From: Arbacia lixula
Taxonomy: Eukaryota; Echinodermata; Echinoidea; Arbacioida; Arbaciidae
Length of the DNA stretch: 64,000 nucleotides
Reading direction: 5' to 3'
Assembly (NCBI GenBank): GCA_963669155.1
Contig: OZ022596.1
Coordinates: forward strand, 1,136,983-1,200,982
Shown: piece by piece, positions 13,501 through 22,500 of the stretch
Numbering within the stretch: position 1 is the first letter of the stretch
Layout: each line of letters opens with the position of its first letter
Made by a program: the position numbers and the translations under genes
Notes under the pieces: model-generated
What the model saw: the letters and a program-made list of their open reading frames with translations, nothing else
Databases searched by the model: none
What the model was told of the DNA's origin: nothing

Positions 13501-16500
13501 TATCATAACCTTGGGCTAAATAGTTTAGTGATTAACTCTATATCATTTTACTTACGTTCATGATATTTATGATATTGAGGAGAAATAATTGAATCATTAT
13601 TGAAAGGGCATTCTTAATGGTTTTAACAAATCTTAAATACAGGTTGTAAAAGTCACGAAGCTTTAACAATGTGTATGAAATCTCACAGTCATAGCTTAAC
13701 GAGCATTTTCAGGTAAAGTGAAAAAGAGTTTCATCGTTTATCATGTTTATGCTTGAATCGCACCGACAACAGTATACATTTATAGTCGTAAATAGCCTGT
13801 GCGCGATGCGGGCATTGCTCCCATTGAACGCATGCACTGTGGATCGGACCGGTGTGGACCATATAGCGCACAGCGTTCTTCAGTCTCTAGGCTATATGTT
13901 TCAGACGACCCGCCGAAAACCCCCGCAAAATATACCGACCACTATACTTTCACTTATAGACAGTTTCCAGTTTTATTGTTTGGAGGGATTTCTGATGCAG
14001 TATCTTCGTCCATTTTCCGTGTTTTTTACAAAGTTTTATTATTTGACCTGCAAAAGGGACACCCTATCTTTATTCTTGATTACCTATTGTGAGCGAGGAA
14101 ACGTGGACGTTCACATTGGTCATGAACTCTGTTCGCACGAGCCATTGGCAGTACGTGTGGCTGGTGGCTGCGGGGAAGTTTCCAATGTGAACCTGTTCCG
14201 TGAAGTTTGACGTCAAATCCAGCACTCCGCCGCACCCGTAATCTTAGAGAAAAAAACGAAACAGTTTAATACAATACTGCCCTACTTTTACAAAAGGAAG
14301 CAAGTGACAAATCACTGAAAATTGAGTTGTTGATGCTTTGAGATTGTACGCAGCATTCCCTACAAAGGGGGAAAAAATGAATATTTAACTTTATGTGAGA
14401 TATTCAATATTACGTTATGTGGTAACACATTGATACAAATGCACATGACCGACACATTTTGCTCATTTACATGAAAGGCCTCTTTTGTTATTTCTTTTCT
14501 TTAATCAAAGAAGGTAAGAAAATAAGGCTTTCACTTTTGTATATTTAACAATATTTTGAGCAAAAATCTTTTATTCTTGCATTTTGATTGGCAATAATTT
14601 TTAACCAAAATGGCCAATTGAACTTGATTACAAAGTTTAATTGTAAAATTTGTATATGTTTAACACAATTCATATTAATACTTGTGGCAAATTTACAAGC
14701 AAAATCTTGATGTGAACATGACTGAAATGTTGCCAACGTGAAGATTAGGAAATAACAATTATAATAGTATCGTACATGTTAGATTCTTTTATAGCGCATA
14801 TCACAAAATCAGTCAAAAAGTAATCACTTTGATATCTTTTGACAGATTTTCGTAAAACATTCACTTTTATCTTGCTTTGATTTTCTGTTATGATCAGAAC
14901 CTATCCAATTTCAGGGTGTAAGGATAGTTGCAATGCGACTGGTTCCATGGAGGTGATACATATACGATCACCAGCCAAAAGCTTACCCTCAACGACGTCG
15001 ACTTTGACTACCAGTGAACGATTCATGTTCGCTGCCTCTGACGAGAAGACCAGCGTGACCCCGTCGCCCTCTTCAATAAACACGACTTCATCGACCACGG
15101 ATCCCGTGAGCGTCCTCCGATACGACATCCAGTTCGTCTGGTCGAGCCCAGAGAATATGCTAAGGTAGTCTACACTGCAGGGGTAAATACATCGGGAAGT
15201 TATTGAGTATTTCTCTGTCATTTGTGTCTTTTTTCTTCAATAATGCATGTCTATGTATATTCTCACTCATCCAGGTAGTAAGTCAACTGGACTTACTTTG
15301 TTTATGAGATGCAACGTTCCTCCTCGACCCCGTCACGTGTCATCAATCAATTGCCGCCGAAGATCAGTCGGCCTGATGAAGCGTTGCGGATCGGACGTGA
15401 AACGTCGCTTCTCATAAACAAAGTATGTCCAGTTGACAAGATTTAACTTCTGAAGTCTTCAAAATTGCATAATATTGCCCGTATATAATAACTTTGTCTA
15501 ACACGCAATAAGAAAAAAAAATGATCTACCACAGAAATTACGGGGGCTATATACATGGCATAAAACGTTTTGCCGGTAGCATTGCTTTTCCATTTACATT
15601 GCATTTTCGATTATTTTCCACCTTACCTGAAGTGATCATTTCAACAGAATGGACGATCATGTGAATTGAATGCAATCTTTCATCACTAATTCCCTTCCAA
15701 AGTACGGACCTAATTTAACAGACATGCGTGCTGCATTTGTCTGTTTTTTATTGAATCGGGACCAAGTATCACAAACAATCATAAATATCAGAAGAGATCC
15801 ATCACATGAAAGCACATAAATTTCTACATTAGATGTGCCACCTCCGGAATTATTTACCACAGCAGAATATAAGTATGGACAATAAGTATAACAATGAAAT
15901 AATAAGTGAAATCTTCAAATTGATAACGACGTAATATGCTACTCTACTGATTTGGGGTAGATATTGCTGCAAATTTGAACACCTTCAATGATCAGCTTTC
16001 CTCCATAGAGGGTTATACTGGTTGTTCTGATTGGGGGGAGAGGAATAAAGGTAGAAGAGTACTTTGGATGAATAGCTTATTGAAATGGCTTGAAGAGAGA
16101 GGGGTAGATCGAGGAATATTAGAGAGACTTAAAGAGAAACTTAAAGAGAAGTCTAGAGACAGGGATCAACATGATCGCCACAGACAATCGAAACGAAACT
16201 TTGGGATCTTACCCTGCCTCTGTCGTGAGTTCCTCCACCAATACTCGCACTCTGGACCGAGGTTGAGGGCGCTCTACCTTAAACACGCAATGCAGGTTCT
16301 CAGTTGACATAGGTAGACCGAGTGTGAGACCACCTGTGTCAAAGTAACAATAGTATGTAAAATGAAAAACATTCAAACGTGCATACATTATGTTGACAAG
16401 CCAAAGCAAAACAGAAAATGTGACATTCTTCGGCGCGTGGTCTTTACAGACAAGTGCAATTGCATGCAGATTTCCGTATAAAGAGAATTTAAGTTGGTTG

Positions 16501-19500
16501 AGCCCGTTAACTCTCTCATTACTAATGGCACGGATACGTGTACTGAGCACATGGGGTTTCCAAAGCCTGGTAATTAAATGGTTAAACCTATAATACTTCT
16601 TTGAACATCCTTGCCATGCTTACTGTATGCTGTCTAGACAGAATATTTGTATAAGCATTGATCTTTCTGGGCTGGTTTTACTCTATGAACGAAAATATGA
16701 GATGGCATTTTGAGGCTTCTCCTCGGATCTAGCCTAAGTACTAGGCGATGAGGTGCATGGACACAACCCAGTCTAACAATAACTATGTTTGGTAACACAG
16801 ACTACACCCTAATTACGTCATAGCTCCTCTGGCGTCGAGGAGGTGATTGGGGCATTGTATGTGTTACCATACATCGTTGCTAACAGACTGGGTTGTGTCC
16901 ATGCACCTCACAGCCTATAGGCTACCTTGGATCCAATATCAACCCATTAATACTGATAAATTCAAACTGTATGTATGGTACGTGTTAATTCTCTATAGTG
17001 TCGCTAGACAAACCCTGTTATTATTTATAAGAGAGTATAGGTCATTTTAACAGATTATGAAAGTGCTTGGGTGGGTCGGTACGTATGGCGTGCTCAAGGT
17101 CACGTTGCATGGATTAAAAACACGAGGCGCTGCCGAGTATGTTTTCGACCATGCGAAAGTTACTTCCAAACCGCATAAGATTGTTATAGGTGGCTATTGT
17201 TTGAGATAAGTGATATCGTCGTCTGTTCAGTAAAAACAAATACATGGTGCATGAGCAGCTTTCGGTCAATCAAAATTGCCTTTCTTAAATCCATAAAACA
17301 ATAATCATTACTCACCCTCAACGTCCAATGTGAAGTTGCCGCCACACGAAGGAGTAACGGGCTTATCAGCCATTCGAGTTACGACTTTTATGTGGTAAAG
17401 AAAATAGGAAAGAAGGTATTCTTTCGTATTAATCATGTTAATGAATATGTGGGAAATTTATCGTTTAATCATTCGGGACTATTCATTCATCGGTAAGGTA
17501 CAATTAGACTAATTATGGATTATGAAACACAGTGACAAATGACGATGGATTTATCGACAGGGTGCAAGAATAATCATGGAGAACGATTAGCAAATGATAT
17601 TATATTCGAACATAATTTCATATGGGTTACCCAACTCTGTATAATAAGATTGCCCATTGTTACAAAAGCAGCCACGAAGGCTAATGTATGCAGATAATAG
17701 ATAAACAGTTGTTTTATTACGTTTCCTATGAAGGAGAAAGAAAGAGGAATATATGGGAGGGATGTTCAAGAAAGGGCGGGAAAGGGGGGGGGCAAGAAAA
17801 CATAACCTCACCACTGTCAGGTTCCAGAATAAGATGGAAACCATGCCCACTGTTCGAGTAGTCCGTTCGAAAATCCACAGTGACGTAATCCACGTCAGAC
17901 ATCGTGATTGGTCCCATATCTCCATGGGACAATCCTGATTGGTAGATCGCTACGGTCTTTTGCCCATTCACTGAATACGCGACTTCCAACCAATCACGTT
18001 GCGCCTCTGTGTCCATGTCTACAACAGTGAGGACCACTGCGTTGGAGCTCAATGACGTAATGTTCCAAAAATAGTGCACGTTGTTATCGTAATGCATGGG
18101 GTAGTCGTTTGTGTATAGATCAAGTGCTTTGCCAGGTTTCAAGTCGATGTCGTTGACAAATTCCTTGACAGTCACAGCGTCTGGAAGGATGTTAAATAAG
18201 AGTTTAGTCGTAACTCTTTTTTCATTGCATTTTGATTATCTTGTTGTGGTTTCTAGACATGTTGTTGCACGTATGATTTGCTTGCAAACAGTATTGTTTG
18301 TAGATCCATGCAATTACATAACACGGGTGTTGAATTATGACGAATTACGTTATACCCTATATAAGAATTTATAAGAATTTGACACAACTGTGTGTCATTT
18401 TAACACCGACGTTACAGAATTTGGTGTTTGATAACTTAATTTTTGTCGGACATTAAAGCCACCTGTTGCTTAAGACTCTGTCTTTGTTTTTATTTACGTA
18501 AGCCATGTTGTGTTAAATGTCAAAATGTCAAAATCATGGTCCCCTGATAGAACAGTGTTTAACCACTGAAGCGGCATAATAATGATACTAATGAATTGAC
18601 GAATAAGCGATTTCTACTAAGAACTCACCCATGTTATATTCAATATATGAGAGTGAGAACCCGCTGTTACTGGTGTTCATTCCATCTGACGTGAACTCGA
18701 GATGGAATGAGGAACCGAGAAAATCCTTGGGTACGCCGCTACCAGAAACAAACTGAAAATACAAAGAATATATACCAAATAATGAGGTATGTTCATAGTT
18801 ACCATACATTTTCATGACGTTAAGGCGTCGAAGAGATAGAGAAAGAGACAGAGACAGAGAGAAAGACAGGAGGGGAGAGAGAGAAGGAGAGAGAAAGTGA
18901 GAGAGAGCGGGAGAGGGAGGGAGGGAGAGAGAAAGAAAGGAAGAGGGATATACATGTACTATAATGAAGAGATAGGAAGAGAACGAGGGAGAGGAGTGGA
19001 AGAGAGAGAGAACAAGAGAGAGAAGAGCTGGAACCCGTTGCATAAACCCACAATTAATGGTAACTCTATCATCAAACTACCATGGTAACATCGCGCGATA
19101 GCGAATGAAATCCAAGGCTTCCATAGAAATTGCCATTGGTATCAGAGTTATCATTAATGGTAAAGTTTATGCAACAAGGCCTTCAACGATGAATATCATT
19201 GGCGTTCTTTTTTACAGTGCATTTCTGTCCTGGCTGGTCATGCTGGTTGAGACAAATCGTAGTTAAAAGTATGGAATAATACTGAAGCGTAGTATGATAA
19301 CAATATTAAGGCCATTCATATATCTCCCGGCAAGATGAATATTTCTTGTCCAGATTTTGGCCACATGTAGGGAATGCTGGGTACAATGTAAGAATGCCAA
19401 TAACCCAGATTGTCACTTCCTTCCTTTTGTCAGAGTAGGGCAGATTATATGCTTCAATCCCTGATAATAACGTATTTAGAATAATGTTGCAAAAGCTCAC

Positions 19501-22500
19501 CGTCGCGATTCCGCGGTCATCGGTCACCATCAAACCGTCATCGTCCCCGAAGTCGACGACGTCGAACCGGAGCAGAATCTGAGCCCCGGATGCCGGTGCG
19601 CTGAGGGTGACTTCGCAGTGGCTGTTGAGTGGATAAGCACCGGGAAACCCCGGGGATGTAATGACGTCATCGCCGTTTGTGTATGTGCAGATGTCCGTAC
19701 CTGTGAGAACATGTTATTATTAAGATAAAGTATGGGGTATGTCATAATACCGTGATAGCCTGTTGAATGTGTTTGGTATTAGGGGGTTGGGAGGGCGTAA
19801 TTTCCCACCCACTCACCCCCAGCCCGTCTCCGTGAAAATTATTTACATAAGAAACAAGAATAGGTGTACGATAGCCAGTTGAACGCCCCCTCCCCTCCCC
19901 CCCCCCCCCCCCCCCCCCGCCCTTCAAACGAACATTACATTCGGAATAAAGAAAAAAAACATTCGTTGATGATGCTTGTTGGCGTCATTTCACTTATCAT
20001 CATATGACTGAGGTAAAGATAAAGACATGAAACATATATCATCACAAATGAACAAAAAACATTGGAACGCTCGAATCTTTATATCGTGTTGATGACGTGG
20101 TAAATTGAATTCCAAATGTTGAAAATTACGCTACATTGCGTAATAACGTAACGCCAAAGAAAACATTTGAATGTAGAAAAATGTGAATTGCAAAAGACCT
20201 GCATTGACCGCACCTTGGAAAAAAAATGAATCTCATTCATTGTTTCCGACTTAAAAACTGTCAAAATTGAGCAGGGAAGCATTATACTTGTTATCAAAGT
20301 TAAAGCCCGAAACCACAAAATGCGAGGTAATTTGTCTCGACGGATTACAGCAGCGTATAAGAAGCAGCCGAACTCAATATTTACCAGGATAATTACCGTT
20401 ACGACCGAGTAAATAACAATTATAGAGCTAAGTGATTATTTTACAACCAGTGCCTAAATCTGCTGTTGACCCACCGGTGATTGCGGTGGCAAACAAAGTC
20501 ATTAAATGGGTTTATCGTTCATCAGGCGTTATATCGGGAGAGGTGTTTTAAAGATATTTTAAAGACGGGGTGTCCCGTTGCAAAAGTCATGAAACTTTCG
20601 GGAATCAGCAGTATATCCTAATGATAATGTGTTTTAAATCTGACAGACAGAGCTTCACAGACATTTTCATAAAAAGTTAAATGTATATATATCCTTGTTT
20701 GCTTTTGCAACGCACCAACTTTAGTCTACATTCACAATGTCCCTGTCAGCGGACGTGTGCGGACTATAGCTCACAACGGTCTCCGATTCTCGGCTATAGT
20801 TTCGGACGACCCGCCCAAAATTTACAAATCGCTTTAATTGCGCTTAAAGTCAGTTTCTAGTTCTATTGTTGAGAGAGAAGCTCTGATACAGTATCTGCTC
20901 TCTTTTTCCGGGGTGTTTACCCACAAAAGGGGAAAACTTGTCTCAGACAGTGTCAGATGGGCATGCAAGGGGAGGGGGGGGGGGGTTCAGGGAGTGCAAC
21001 CTCCAACACCCCCCCCCCCCCCCCCCCTTCTCCTTTTCGTCTCGTTTCGTTTTTTGCTTGCTTGTTTTTTGTTTTGGCTTGTCTCCCCAGAGGTCGGTCT
21101 GGTAAACGGACGATACCCCTACCTAATAATGTATGACGCAATAAATTGTTAGGGGAAAAAAGAGGGCGGATTTCTACCCCCCCCCCCCCCCCCTCCTCCT
21201 CCGCTCATCACTTTTTAGAGACTGGGCGGGAGATTACAAAAAAAAAAATCAGCTCGAAACTCCCCCCCTGCACCCCCCCCCCCCCCCCCCCCCCCCCCCT
21301 CCTCCTCCGCTCATCACTTTTTAAAGACTGGGCGGGAGATTACAAAAAAAAAAAACCTTTCAAAAATCCTGCGTACGCGCCTGACTTGTCATTAAAGTGT
21401 GATAAAACCGGAGACGGGCAGCAGCATAACACCCGACAGTTTACTCGCTAACTGTAGAGAATTTGTGTATAATGTATATCTTTAGCATGTTTAGGGGGCG
21501 GTGCTGTATTACTGAAAAGTGACTTGTTGAAATATAAACAGTTAAGCGTTGCATTTGTTTTGTTTTGTTTTTCATTTATGTACTGCTTAGTCATATTAGT
21601 GCTTTTAATTACATGTATATAGAATTTGGACTAAAGATACATTGTATGGTATATATTATATACCTTGAGAGGAACAAACGTAAAGTATTTGTATAGTCAT
21701 CATTTTTTTTTTTTTGCAGAAGGGATAATTTTCCATTACAGACAGTGACATAACGTCCTCATATTCTAGCTTACCATAATTAACACTAATTAATGACTTT
21801 TCTTCTTTCTTTCTCTGTCTCATCATGATCATTATCTATTTCTTCTCAAAGTTTTGATTTCATTTCTCGCATTCTTGCTTCATTGCGTCTTCTCTTCTCC
21901 TCTTCATATTTTCCCTTCGTCTTCTTCTCTTGAGTCTTATCTTCTACAAATCACTCCTCCTTCTTCAGTTCCGTTGATTTTTTTCTTCATCTTCCATAAT
22001 CATATTTCAATCAAAATCGTATTAACTTTTCCCATCATGCCTATATCAATATATCAATATTTATATATAAATATATATATATATATTTCTATATCAATTT
22101 TTCTTTCTTCTTGTATCATATCTTCTTCATCTACCTTTATTATGTCTTCTTCATACATCGTTATTATCTTCTTCGTCCTCCTATATCAATTTTCTTCTTC
22201 CTCGACTTCCCTTTCTTCTGTCTGCATGACTTTCACATTGTGACTTTCCTTGCTAAGAACAAATGAATTAATACTATCACTGTAGGCCAATATGTCGGCA
22301 CCAACCTGGATAAGCGAAACGCTATCGGTATCAATCATCATTCATTATTGTTATTGTGATATTATAACCAACATAATTGAAAAATTATAATGAGGCTAGT
22401 TGAACTCATAATAAGAACTACATTTCGCAAAATTCACTTTATTATGGATCTTAATTATTACAATAAAGTAGGAATTCTCATCATCTTCCCCTCTAATGTC

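Noticed and set aside
15657-15860. Minus-strand 67-codon frame as a possible CUB3 exon
   Set aside because: CUB3 is complete from exons 5-7 in phase; this frame has no CUB motif and no proper splice phase.
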